64,000 nucleotides of DNA, from NCBI RefSeq assembly GCF_009696615.1, contig NZ_VULO01000015.1, forward strand, positions 1-64,000, given 5' to 3'. The notes under the pieces are model-generated. The model was not told where the DNA came from. It worked only from the letters and a program-made list of their open reading frames with translations, and ran no database searches. The stretch's first letter is position 1; the number at the start of each line of letters is the position of its first letter. The translations under genes and the position numbers were made by a program. Below, one piece after another: positions 25,935 through 34,832 of this stretch. This DNA comes from Scrofimicrobium canadense (GTDB lineage Bacteria > Actinomycetota > Actinomycetes > Actinomycetales > Actinomycetaceae).

Positions 25935-27329
25935 TCACGACACCAGCCCCCCAATCTCTCGCGCCAGGGGTAGTGCTCGGTTGAGCTTGGCAGCAATGCG
26001 TTCCTGCTCGCCCACAGGTGGAAGAGGAACGGGTACTACTTTCAGCTTCTCGACTGAGAGTCCAGGTTGTGCTGTTGCGGTGGCGTACTGATTCAAGTTC
26101 AGTTGCTCTAATGCAAGAGCTGCCCAAGTGGGAGATGTTCTCCCGAATGTCTCGACTACCACCGCATGCTCCGTCGCAAAGAAGCGCCCCGAAGCCACAT
26201 TGATATTTCCGCAAAGAGCGCCTTGACGACCGATGAGCGGGTAAGTTCCGTCTCTGTTGTAGTCGGCCACATAACCCCTGAGCCCGTTACCTCCGTAACA
26301 CGGATACTCTCCAACTTCAGAAATGTCTCCAACGGCGACGTTCTTGCCCGCCTGCATGTTGAACACGTGGCCTAGGCGCGACCAAGCCCAACTACCTGGC
26401 AGGGCAAAGGGTTCGTCTGTTTTGTCCACTGGTGGCAGTGGTTTCTGCTTCTTGATTTTGCCCTCCTTCTCGAGTTGTTGGCGTTCGGACCTGATGGTTT
26501 CGAGGAGTTCGTCTGCGGTGCCGTCTTCGGGGTGTTGTTTGGTGAGTTTGCCGCTGATGGCGGCTTGGAGGATCGCGCGTTCGATTGCCTTCGCGAACTC
26601 GCGGTCTAAATGCTCTCTCTCTCTCTCGAGTTCAGCAAGCTGATCGATGAGCGGCAGAACCTCATCAAGTTTCGCGACAATCCGCTCCTGCTCTGCCAGC
26701 GGCGGGAGCGCAAATGGGTGTTTCAACAGGAAATCAACGGTGATCCCCTTGACAGTGACTCCAGAGCCAGTGATTTCTTGACTCTCGTACCAGTACAGAA
26801 AGAACTCGTTATCAATCAAGCGATACAGTTCAAAAGCACGCAAATCCTGATTGATTGCAGTCTCAATCAGAGTCATCACTGCCTTGCCTACTGCCATTCT
26901 CATGCAAACAATAAGACTTCCCTCGGGAACAACGTTCGTGGATGAGTGATCCACTCCTTCAATGGAGATGCGATCCGTGGTCTTTACAAGGTAACGACCT
27001 TTCAAATCCTTCACACTCGCCCACGGGATGTTGCCATTCCAGTACGCAGGCACGTTCTTGGATGGGGTCCCTCCGCCAATATGATCGATCACCAAGTCTC
27101 CAAACCGTGCCCACTCCCAATTGGAAGGTATCGGGAATGGCCGATCTTCATCCGTGATGGGCGGAAGGGGCTTCTGCTTCTTGCGTTTCTTCGCTTTGAC
27201 CAGCGCGTCTCGTTCTGCAGCGATTTGTTCGAGGAGTTCTGTGGCGGTTCCGTCTTCTGGGCGTTGGTCGGTGAGTTTGCCGCTGATGGCGGCTTGGAGG
27301 ATGGCGGCGCGGAGGCGGTCGGCGATCAT
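25935..27329 (-). CDS. hsdS: Type I restriction-modification specificity subunit
   Basis: This 464-residue HsdS has two target-recognition domains joined by helical spacers. Each domain is preceded by almost the same segment, AILQAAISGKLT...EDGTA.ELLE followed by KKQKPLPP and a WxW(A/S)R motif, at about residues 8-70 and 250-320. Each domain recognises one half of a bipartite target; the spacer sets the gap. Its start overlaps the hsdM stop (ATGA). The duplicated segments are also near-identical in DNA, giving a site for recombination between half-domains. Confidence 0.93.
   Translation of the reverse strand: MIADRLRAAILQAAISGKLTDQRPEDGTATELLEQIAAERDALVKAKKRKKQKPLPPITDEDRPFPIPSNWEWARFGDLVIDHIGGGTPSKNVPAYWNGNIPWASVKDLKGRYLVKTTDRISIEGVDHSSTNVVPEGSLIVCMRMAVGKAVMTLIETAINQDLRAFELYRLIDNEFFLYWYESQEITGSGVTVKGITVDFLLKHPFALPPLAEQERIVAKLDEVLPLIDQLAELEREREHLDREFAKAIERAILQAAISGKLTKQHPEDGTADELLETIRSERQQLEKEGKIKKQKPLPPVDKTDEPFALPGSWAWSRLGHVFNMQAGKNVAVGDISEVGEYPCYGGNGLRGYVADYNRDGTYPLIGRQGALCGNINVASGRFFATEHAVVVETFGRTSPTWAALALEQLNLNQYATATAQPGLSVEKLKVVPVPLPPVGEQERIAAKLNRALPLAREIGGLVS
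26541..27302 (-). repeat. Identical 33-bp repeats inside hsdS
   Basis: A 33-bp identical block containing GCCGCTGATGGCGGCTTGGA occurs at 26541-26573 and 27270-27302, 729 bp apart in direct orientation. The flanking bases are also similar. They encode the two copies of QAAISGKLT before each recognition domain. Confidence 0.85.
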
Positions 27330-28798
27330 TCTGTCACCGCCAGGAGTGCTTCGATTTGGGCGATCTTGGCGTCGATTTGCGCGTCAAGTTCGGCGCGTTT
27401 CGCCTTGTACTCAGCGATGGTCTCTTCTGGGCTGAGTACGACTGTGGTTGCTTGTGGGAAGCCGCACAGGTCAAGGTTGTAGCCGCCCTCGATGAGATGC
27501 TCGGCGGTGAAACGTTGGGCTTTGGGGTTGCCGTCGGCGTCTTCGATCTCGCGGCGATCCGCCCACCACTCGGCGGCGTCATCCAGGTGTTCTCTCAGCA
27601 TCGGCCTGGTCTTTGAGAAAGCCTTGTAACCTTCGGGGAGATCTACTCGGTAGTACCAGGTCTCTTTCGTTGCGCCGATGTTGTCGAAGAACAGCAGGTT
27701 GGTGGCAATTGAGGTGTAGGGCGAGAACACAGAGCCCGGCAGACGGATGATGGTATGGAGGTTGAATTCCTTGACGAGCCGTTCTTTCAGTGCGAGTTTT
27801 GCTCCGTCGTTACCGAAGAGGAACCCGTCCGGTAGTACGACCCCGGCTCGTCCGTTTCGTTTGAGTCTGTAGGTGATGAGCGCGATGAACAAGTCCGCAG
27901 TTTCGGATGAGCGGAAGGCTTGTGGGAAGTTCGCCTTCACCGACTCTTGTTCAGTTCCCCCGTAGGGTGGGTTCATGGTGACGACGTCGAATTTCTCGCT
28001 GTCTTTGAAGTCGCGTACGTTGCGTTCGAGCGAGTTGCCGTGGATGAACTGCGGCTGGTCGACATCGTGTAACAGCAGGTTGGTCACGCCGAGCAGGTAC
28101 GGCATTGGTTTCTTCTCGATGCCGTAGACGCTGGAACGGTATGCCTCTCGGTCTTCAACAGACTCGACTTGTTCGTCGAGGTGTTTGAGTGTTGAGGTGA
28201 GGAACCCGGCTGTTCCGGCGGCGAAGTCCGCGACGGTTTCACCAAGTTTGGGGTTGATCATTTCGATCATGAAGTCGGTGACCGCGCGCGGTGTGTAGTA
28301 CTCACCGGAGCTGCCCGCGCTTTGGAGTTCTTTCAGCAGGGTTTCGTAGATCTCGCCGAAGGCGTGCCGGTCTGCATAGTCCTCGAAGTCGATCTCGTCG
28401 ATCAGGTTGACGAGTTGTCGGATCAGGATCCCGTCCTTCATGTACTGATTCGAGTCCTCGAACACTGCCCGAACCACTGATTGGCTGAGCGGTGTCGATG
28501 CGGTGATTGGCAGTGATTTGAGGGCTGGGAAGAGTTCAGTGTTGAGGAATGTCAGGAGTTCTTCACCGGTCTTGGAGCGTCCGTCTTTCCGGTCGGGTGC
28601 CCAGGATCGCCAGCGTAGCTGTTCGGGGATGATCGACTCGTAGGCGGGGTTGTGGAACTCCCAGTCGGCTTCTTTCGCGTCGTAGACCTTGAGGAATAAC
28701 AGCCAGGTGAGTTGGGCGATGCGTTGGGCGTCGCCGTCGACCCCGGCGTCTCCGCGCATGATCTTGCGAGAGGTTGAGATAAACGAGTTCAAGCTCAT
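27326..28798 (-). CDS. hsdM: Type I restriction-modification DNA methyltransferase
   Basis: This 490-residue N6-adenine methyltransferase has an N-terminal helical HsdM_N domain, the EYYTPRAVTDFMIEM segment, SAM motif I as ADFAAGTAGFL (about residue 185) and the catalytic motif NPPYGG (about residue 275). Motif I departs from the common DPACGTGGFL, with Ala for Cys and for Gly, but the fold context is clear. AAGGAG precedes the ATG. It follows hsdR by 16 bases and overlaps hsdS by four bases. Confidence 0.95.
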   Translation of the reverse strand: MSLNSFISTSRKIMRGDAGVDGDAQRIAQLTWLLFLKVYDAKEADWEFHNPAYESIIPEQLRWRSWAPDRKDGRSKTGEELLTFLNTELFPALKSLPITASTPLSQSVVRAVFEDSNQYMKDGILIRQLVNLIDEIDFEDYADRHAFGEIYETLLKELQSAGSSGEYYTPRAVTDFMIEMINPKLGETVADFAAGTAGFLTSTLKHLDEQVESVEDREAYRSSVYGIEKKPMPYLLGVTNLLLHDVDQPQFIHGNSLERNVRDFKDSEKFDVVTMNPPYGGTEQESVKANFPQAFRSSETADLFIALITYRLKRNGRAGVVLPDGFLFGNDGAKLALKERLVKEFNLHTIIRLPGSVFSPYTSIATNLLFFDNIGATKETWYYRVDLPEGYKAFSKTRPMLREHLDDAAEWWADRREIEDADGNPKAQRFTAEHLIEGGYNLDLCGFPQATTVVLSPEETIAEYKAKRAELDAQIDAKIAQIEALLAVTE

Positions 28799-28814
28799 TG
28801 GCTACTTGTGCTCC

Positions 28815-31217
28815 TTATGCAGCTTCGTAGAGGGCATCTTCGAGTTCACGAATGGCCTGAAGGTAGGCGTCGCGTCCTCCGAAAAGGCGGGCAATCTTCT
28901 GCGGCGATCCGTACTGGGTGAACGGGTCAACGCTGAGGATTCTGGTTGTTTCGATTTCAGATATACCGATATCTGCGTACTTATCCAAGAGCGCTTCCAA
29001 CACTTCGCGGCACGTGTCGGAGTATTTGTGGAGGTAACCGCGCTTCTTGACGTGATCGATACGCTCTTGTTTGGTCAGTGGAGGCTTGTCGAAGGCAACG
29101 TGGAGGATCAGGTCGAAATCGTCAACGTCGAAGAACCTACCGTCAGCTTCTTCGCGTATCGCCTCAAGGAAGACGCCACGGCTGCTGAGCTGGCCGATAA
29201 GTTCGTCTTTCCGCTCGGCCTGCGACCAAGCGGTAAGAAACGAGTCGAGGCTGGAGTACGTGTTCAGCAATGACCGTTTCGAGAAGTCGCGGATCGATTC
29301 GGTCACGAGTTTACCGGTGACGGGATCGACGTACTGGACGCGCTCGTTGAGCAGTTTGACTTCAACACCGCGAACTCGCACCTTGCCTTGCTTTTCAGGG
29401 TCTGGGTCGTCGATCCAAGGTGGATCGCAGATGATCACATCATCTGGGCCGAAGTCCTCGATGTCATCTTCAGACCCGGGGTCTTCCACGGTTTCGTCGT
29501 CTTCTGGCCATTCGGGTTCGGGGATCTCGCCGTCATCTCCAGGCTCGGGCAAAGGCATGTTTACGGTGCCAGCAGGGTCTCCATCGAAGTCGGGATCGGC
29601 GAAGTGTCGGGTGGAGCCACGGAAGTCCATGATCGTGAAGAACTCTTTGCCGTGTTCAGGATCAAGCCTGGTGCCGCGCCCGACGATCTGTTTGAACTCC
29701 GTCATTGAGCCAATGTTGGACTCCAAAACGATAAGCTTGACCGTCTTGACGTTAACCCCAGTGGTGAGCAGTTTCGATGTGGTCACCACGGTTGGGTACT
29801 GCTCGTTGACATCAGCGAAGTTGTCGAGCTGATCTTTGCCTTCTTTGTCATCTCCGGTGATCTTCATGACGTACCGGTAGTCCTCGATGACCCGTTCAAG
29901 GTTCTCGTTCGCGAGGGCTTGGCGCATTCGTTCGGCATGCTCAATGTCGACGCAGAACACGATGGTCTTCGAATCTGTGCCGTACTTCTCCAGCCAGGAC
30001 GTCACGTACTTGGCGACCATCTGGGTGCGCTCGTCAATTATGAGGTTACGGTCGTAGTCCTTGACGTTGTACTCACGATCCTCGACCTCGTTGCCGTCGA
30101 CGTCGACCTGTCCCTCGAAGGGTCGCCAGTTCTCCAGGTCGACGTCCAAGCCAACACGGATCACTTTGTACGGGGCGAGGAAGCCATCCTCAATGCCTTG
30201 TTTCAAGCTGTAGGTGTAGACGGGTTCGCCGAAGTAGTCGATGTTCGATACTTCCTTGGTTTCTTTCGGCGTTGCCGTCATGCCGATATGGATAGCGCTC
30301 GAGAAGTAATCGAGCACCCGCCTCCACAGTGATTCCTCGCGTGCTGATCCACGGTGACACTCGTCAATGATGACCAGGTCAAAGAACTCGGGTTTGAACT
30401 GCCGGAATGGCTCCTCGCCTTCCTCACCGGCGAGCTGCTGGTACAGGCTCATGTAGACCTCGTAGGAGGAATCAAGGTGCTTGCCTTTGACCTTGGTGAT
30501 GCGGCCTGAGAGCGGCTCGAAGTCACCTGTGATGGTCTGATCAATCAACACGTTACGGTCGGCCAAGTACAGTACCCGCTTCACTGTGCCAGCTTTGAGG
30601 AGCCGCCAGATGATCTGGAATGCCGTGAACGTCTTACCAGTTCCGGTGGCCATGACCAGGAGTAGACGGCGGTCGCCGTGTGCGATGGCTTCCAGCGTGC
30701 GGTCGACGGCTATCTGTTGGTAGTAGCGGGCTTCTTGCGGTTTGAACGGGTCAACATGGTATGGCTCAGCGATCAGTGCCGCACCCTGAGCGTCGAGTCC
30801 CTTGCCAACCAGGTAGCGCTGCCACAGCTCTTCTTCGGTTGGGAACTCATCCAAGCCGATCTCTCGCTCAACACCGGTGAAGAAGTCGTGCTCGATGAAA
30901 CCCTTGCCATTTGACGAGTACGCGAACGGAGCGTCAAGCTTCGCCGCGTACCCGAGCGCTTGTTGAAGGCCTGCCCGGACTGTGTGTTCCATGTCTTTGG
31001 CCTCAACAACCGCGAGCGGCTTACGCGACTTCGAGCCGAGCAGTACGTAGTCCGCTTTGCTGATCTCGCCTCGTTTGGTCTTGGTTCCTTGAACAATGAC
31101 CTGGCCAGGAGCGATGACAAGCTCCATGCGAAGCTGCTCTTTACGCCAACCAGCCGTCTCTGTGATTGCAGGAGTGATGAACCTGAGCTTGACGTCCTCT
31201 TCAGTGAGTCGGGACAT
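28815..31217 (-). CDS. hsdR: Type I restriction endonuclease, helicase/nuclease subunit
   Basis: This is the translocase/nuclease subunit, about 800 residues. The N-terminal PD-(D/E)xK nuclease is indicated by KADYVLL...KPLAVVEAKD. The superfamily-2 helicase motor has MATGTGKTF (motif I), IIDECHRG (II), MTATP (III) and QIVGRGTRL (VI). The C-terminal third carries the EcoEI-type domain that contacts the methylase. The start at 31217 follows TAGGAG. Acidic low-complexity sequence separates helicase and C-terminal domains. It is the first intact gene of the operon. Confidence 0.95.
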   Translation of the reverse strand: MSRLTEEDVKLRFITPAITETAGWRKEQLRMELVIAPGQVIVQGTKTKRGEISKADYVLLGSKSRKPLAVVEAKDMEHTVRAGLQQALGYAAKLDAPFAYSSNGKGFIEHDFFTGVEREIGLDEFPTEEELWQRYLVGKGLDAQGAALIAEPYHVDPFKPQEARYYQQIAVDRTLEAIAHGDRRLLLVMATGTGKTFTAFQIIWRLLKAGTVKRVLYLADRNVLIDQTITGDFEPLSGRITKVKGKHLDSSYEVYMSLYQQLAGEEGEEPFRQFKPEFFDLVIIDECHRGSAREESLWRRVLDYFSSAIHIGMTATPKETKEVSNIDYFGEPVYTYSLKQGIEDGFLAPYKVIRVGLDVDLENWRPFEGQVDVDGNEVEDREYNVKDYDRNLIIDERTQMVAKYVTSWLEKYGTDSKTIVFCVDIEHAERMRQALANENLERVIEDYRYVMKITGDDKEGKDQLDNFADVNEQYPTVVTTSKLLTTGVNVKTVKLIVLESNIGSMTEFKQIVGRGTRLDPEHGKEFFTIMDFRGSTRHFADPDFDGDPAGTVNMPLPEPGDDGEIPEPEWPEDDETVEDPGSEDDIEDFGPDDVIICDPPWIDDPDPEKQGKVRVRGVEVKLLNERVQYVDPVTGKLVTESIRDFSKRSLLNTYSSLDSFLTAWSQAERKDELIGQLSSRGVFLEAIREEADGRFFDVDDFDLILHVAFDKPPLTKQERIDHVKKRGYLHKYSDTCREVLEALLDKYADIGISEIETTRILSVDPFTQYGSPQKIARLFGGRDAYLQAIRELEDALYEAA

Positions 31218-31366
31218 TGGGCTCCTATCGCGCGGCATTGGAGGGGCGCGGATGGTACCGGGCCTTAACTAGTCATTTTACTATCGGTTTAGTTGGAACG
31301 TCTGTTGCGCTGTTCAGCGAGGCGCATGTTTCCTGAGGCCTGCGAACGAGGACGTTCTTTTTGGTG

Positions 31367-32869
31367 TCACTCAGGGTTCTCTAACGCGTCGGCGGGGAAC
31401 AATGCGCCGTCCTCTTCGTTCCCGTCTGGTTCGGTTTCCGGCACGCTCTCGCCTTCTTCGCGGATTTCACCGAGGAAGCCGGGGCGGTCTGCGTCCTCTT
31501 CCTCGCCGAAGACCAACTCCATGGTGCACTCAACGTCGAAGGTGCTGGTAGGGGTGGCGTCAGTGTTGTTGAGAATGATCAGCTGGCCCTGGTTGCCAGT
31601 GTCGATCATGTAGTCAAAAAGGTTGCGCAGCAGGCCGGTGACTGGCCTGCCCTTCCCATCGCGGCTAGTTACCAGGTTGTGGCCGCTCTTCTGGTGTTCC
31701 AGACCGAGCGTTGGCGTGTCTATGACAACAATGGTGGGCTTATGGGCGGCGTGCTCGTGGATGTAACGACGCAACGCGAGGAGCGTGACGGTGTTGAAGA
31801 ACGCCCGGTAGCTCTTCCCGTGTGAGCGTTTGGCTTTGCGGCCCACGCGAATGTCGAAGGTCTCCTTGTCGAAGTAGGCGCGCTCAGCGTCAGCGTATTG
31901 AGCTTCAGTGAGGACATGACGCACGTAGGCGGTCATGTCGGTGTAGAAGCTGACTGGAAACTGGTCAGCGGGGTGGAAAGCTACCTTGGGTTCCACGGGG
32001 TCGAGCACATCTTCAAGCTCGTCACCCAGTGCCGCCCGGTACTGCTCGAGCATGTCCTTCTCGGCGGCCTTCTCTTGATAGGCACGCAAGGCTGCAATCG
32101 TGACTTGGCTTTTCGTTATCTCCGGCATCAGCTGTTGAGAAAGCTGCGTCTCTATTTGTTCCTGCTGCCTGCGCAGTCCAACCAGCGTTTGTTCTTGGCT
32201 GTTGATTTTGTCCGCGAGGGTGCTTTGGACTTCGGTGAGGGCTTGCAAATCAGAGATGATCGCGTCGGCTTCGGCCTGGGCGGCTTCCCGCAGGTCGTCA
32301 TGGTCGTGGTCTTCTAGTTCGCTTCCGCAAAGCGGGCAGTCCGGCGGGGTGGGCATTTCGTCAACGACCTCTTGCACTCCGGCGGCGAAGGTGAGGCGTT
32401 TGATGTTGCCAACGTACACGGTTGCGAGGTCGTCGTACCTGGCAGCCGTGAGCTGGTCTGCTGCGAGGTCTTTTTCGCTGTCGCTGATCTTTACAGTCAG
32501 CTCTGCCAGGCGCGTTCTTGCATCATTTTGCTTGGTCGAGAGGGTTTCGAGTTCTTTGCTAAGGGCGCGTAGGTGCTCGTCAACGCCGTGTGCTGGCTCA
32601 TCGTCCAGTTCGTCGGCCAGCTCACCGATGCGCTTCTCGTAGAACGTGATCTGATCATTAATGCGCGGGACGAGGATCCGTTTGCGCAAGCCCTGCTCGG
32701 CCGGATCCTCATACTCTGCGATAGTTGAGAGGTCCTGGTCGTAGAACAGGGTCAGAAACGCTGAGAGCGCCGCATGCTTGTTGGTGGTGAAAATGGACTC
32801 TTCTGCGGTCACGCGCCCCTCACCTCGGTGGAGAGTGTCCGAGAGGTTTTTCCAGGCTAGTGGGACTAC
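31367..32869 (-). pseudogene. SMC/RloC-like coiled-coil ATPase, 5'-truncated
   Basis: The open frame gives about 500 residues of an ABC-type ATPase with an internal coiled coil and a zinc-hook-like CPLCG (about residue 158 of the ORF from 32812). Near the C-terminus is a Walker B/D-loop region (KPTIVVIDTPTLGLEHQ). The N-terminal Walker A half is missing. The frame enters directly from the end of an IS3 remnant at about 32869 and has no proper start. Such hook ATPases linked to type I systems include the anticodon nuclease RloC, so a restriction-monitoring role is plausible; the nuclease residues cannot be confirmed here. It lies about 150 bases before hsdR. Confidence 0.72.
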
Positions 32870-33101
32870 TGAAGGTTTAGTTGAGTCTGTGTCTTATGCT
32901 GCCTGTTGGTCAGCTTTTCTCATTATCAGCTCAAATTCGATTGGTGTCATCTTCCCTAACCGACGTTGTCGACGTTTACGGTGATATTTCCCCTCAATCC
33001 AGGAAACAATCGCTAGTCTGAGTTGTCGCCTTGAGTTCCAGGATTGTCTATCGAGCACGTTCTTTTGCAGGAGAGCGAAGAGAGACTCCATTGCCGCGTT
33101 T
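32870..33101 (-). pseudogene. IS3-family orfB, C-terminal remnant
   Basis: The last 70 or so codons of a second IS3 transposase: the segment NAAMESLFALLQKNVLD contains the catalytic-Glu region, and the end WIEGKYHRKRRQRRLGKMTP is typical. It stops at 32894, and an IS-end sequence (TGAAGGTTTAGTTGAGTC) begins at 32870, inside the ATPase gene. The upstream part is cut off by the other IS3 element at 33102. By sequence type it could be the missing tail of the family seen at 115-1062. Confidence 0.75.
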
Positions 33102-33131
33102 GAAGCGCCCTGGGTTTAGTGGAGACTCAGC

Positions 33132-33971
33132 TCATTTGATTTCAACCAGTTCTTTGGCGCTGGTAACCCCAGCATAGAACTTTTCTTCATACTCGAGCGG
33201 AGGCACATCCCCGAGATACCCGTGCAACCGTTTCATGTTGTGCCAGTGCACCCAGCCCAACGTCGCGAGCTCGAGATCATCGATCGTTTTCCACGGCCCC
33301 GATTTCGCGGGCCCGCGCACCAGCTCAGCCTTGTAATACCCGTTCACGGTCTCAGCGAGGGCATTGTCATAACTGTCCCCGACAGTTCCGATCGAGGGGG
33401 TCGCCCCGATCTCCGCGAGACGTTCTCCATAGCGAATGGAAGTAAACTGGCGGCCCGCATCGCTATGGCATCGCAGCTCCGGGAGGTGCTTCCCACGCGA
33501 CCAGCGTGCCATCTCGACCGCGTCGAGCACGGTCTCGGTCTTCATGTTCGGCGCGCATCGCCAGCCCACGATCGCGCGGCTGTATGCGTCGATGATGAAG
33601 CACACGTAGGCGACGCCCTGCCAGGTCGGTACGAACGTCAAATCGGTCACCCATAGCTGGTTCGGTCCATCCGCCTTGAACACGCGGTTCACGAGATCAG
33701 GATGTCTGGGCATTCCCGGGTCAGGCTTCGTGGTCTTCACTCGTTTCTCACGCCGCACGCCCTCGATCTCGAGCACTTTCATCAGCCGGCCGACCTGGTC
33801 GCGGCCAATATTGATGCCCTCACGCTGTGCTGCTTTCCAGAGCTTGCGCACCCCGTAGACGGAGTAGTTCGAATCCCAGAGTTCGAGTAGTCTGGGCGCG
33901 AGCTCCGCATCTCTGATTTGCCGAGCTGATGCTGGCCTGCCGTTCGCCGCGTAGTACGTCGACGGGGCCAC
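33132..33971 (-). CDS. IS3 transposase orfB
   Basis: The 279-residue frame holds the complete DDE integrase core: LWVTDLTFV (Asp), CHSDAGRQFTS (Asp) and ALAETVNGYYKAELV (Glu). The preceding codons encode the start of the OrfB domain (INQNKDDIVAGRRLGVERICSVL), then a TAG, then VAPSTYYAANG, where related transposases have Gln-Val. The first 30-odd residues are thus separated by a nonsense codon, and the element may be inactive unless translation restarts at the GTG. HSDAG in place of the common HSDRG is also unusual. Confidence 0.85.
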   Translation of the reverse strand: MAPSTYYAANGRPASARQIRDAELAPRLLELWDSNYSVYGVRKLWKAAQREGINIGRDQVGRLMKVLEIEGVRREKRVKTTKPDPGMPRHPDLVNRVFKADGPNQLWVTDLTFVPTWQGVAYVCFIIDAYSRAIVGWRCAPNMKTETVLDAVEMARWSRGKHLPELRCHSDAGRQFTSIRYGERLAEIGATPSIGTVGDSYDNALAETVNGYYKAELVRGPAKSGPWKTIDDLELATLGWVHWHNMKRLHGYLGDVPPLEYEEKFYAGVTSAKELVEIK

Positions 33972-34051
33972 CTACAGTACGCTGCAGATGCGCTCGACCC
34001 CGAGTCGTCGGCCGGCGACGATGTCGTCTTTGTTTTGGTTAATGAATCGAA

Positions 34052-34384
34052 CTAGTTCCGGTGTTGGCGGTCGAGCTCCGCCCCGAAGAAAGACGCGGCC
34101 CGCTTCAAAATTTCATTCGCGCGCTTGAGTTCACGGTTCTCTTGTTCAAGCTCGCGCATCCGTGCCTGCTCGTCAGTGGTGACTCCGGCTTTCACGCCGC
34201 CATCAATGTCGGCCTGGCGGACCCAGGCGCGCACCGACTCGACTCCGTAGCCGAGTTGATCGGCCACGCGCGTGGTCGTGCCTTGGCTCCTCCCGAGCTC
34301 GGCGCGGAGGGTGCGCACCATTCGGACGGCTGCCGCTTTCTCTTCAGCGGAGTAGCGGCGTCCCTTGTTCTTGTGTTGGGGCAT
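34052..34384 (-). CDS. IS3 transposase orfA
   Basis: A helix-turn-helix OrfA of about 110 residues: YSAEEKAAAVRMVRTLRAELGRSQG, then VADQLGYGVESVRAWVRQADIDGG, with a leucine-zipper-like tail (MRELEQENRELKRANEILKRA). The ATG at 34384 is used; an upstream TIR-internal start would add 12 residues from the inverted repeat. It overlaps the beginning of the orfB domain, as usual for programmed frameshifting. Confidence 0.9.
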   Translation of the reverse strand: MPQHKNKGRRYSAEEKAAAVRMVRTLRAELGRSQGTTTRVADQLGYGVESVRAWVRQADIDGGVKAGVTTDEQARMRELEQENRELKRANEILKRAASFFGAELDRQHRN

Positions 34385-34439
34385 GGTCCCATTCTCGTTC
34401 CATAACTCTGGAGCCTCCACTAAGCCCAGGGCGCTTCAA

Positions 34440-34832
34440 GTGAAATCGTCGTTGACTGTTGCCCCAAGGTACCGCGGCACTCAGAACATCACGGGTATCA
34501 AGGCATTCTTTACCACGACAGGTGTGAATGCCCAGCGATTCGTCAAGTTTCACATGACCACCTTTAGGAACGGGAATTGGGTTGGGCGGATGGCGCAGCT
34601 GGTAACGCGAGAAGCTGATGTCGGCAGGCAGGTGAGTGCGTTGGCGAAAGTTAGGAGTTATGGGATACGGACACCTACGGTTATGCGAGCTTCCCGTGAT
34701 GCTGCTTTATACGTGGGCGCTGCTGGAATAGGAAGCGCGCAACACTATGGCGAGAAGTTCATGAACCTTTTTGCCGGTGACTCTTCATCTGTGAGCGCCA
34801 ATGATGTGAGGAGCTACTACGATTCAGAGTGA
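34440..34832 (+). CDS. Unknown protein, probably 5'-truncated by IS3
   Basis: The frame runs out of the IS3 right end into about 130 codons and stops at 34832. The first native-looking part is TVAPRYRGTQNITGIKAFFTTTGV. A GTG exists exactly at the IS border (34440), but no ribosome site is apparent, so the original start was probably lost. I recognise no family. The C-terminal third includes VGAAGIGSAQHYGEKFMNLFAG. Its stop overlaps the start of the next gene by four bases, so it was the first or an inner gene of a three-gene operon. Confidence 0.45.
   Translation: MKSSLTVAPRYRGTQNITGIKAFFTTTGVNAQRFVKFHMTTFRNGNWVGRMAQLVTREADVGRQVSALAKVRSYGIRTPTVMRASRDAALYVGAAGIGSAQHYGEKFMNLFAGDSSSVSANDVRSYYDSE

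Larger units (their letters stand above)
33102..34438 (-). mobile_element. IS3-family insertion sequence
   Basis: The ends are inverted repeats of about 28 bp: TGAAGCGCCCTGGGTTTAGT at 33102 and its near-complement ending at 34438 (GGGCTTAGT variant). They enclose orfA and orfB. No matching short target duplication is seen (GTT before, AGT after), and the DNA beyond the right end does not continue the interrupted orfB. A deletion or recombination next to the element is therefore likely. Confidence 0.85.

Noticed and set aside
29071-29832. Antisense frame inside hsdR
   Set aside because: Ser/Pro-rich shadow of hsdR; no RBS or domain.
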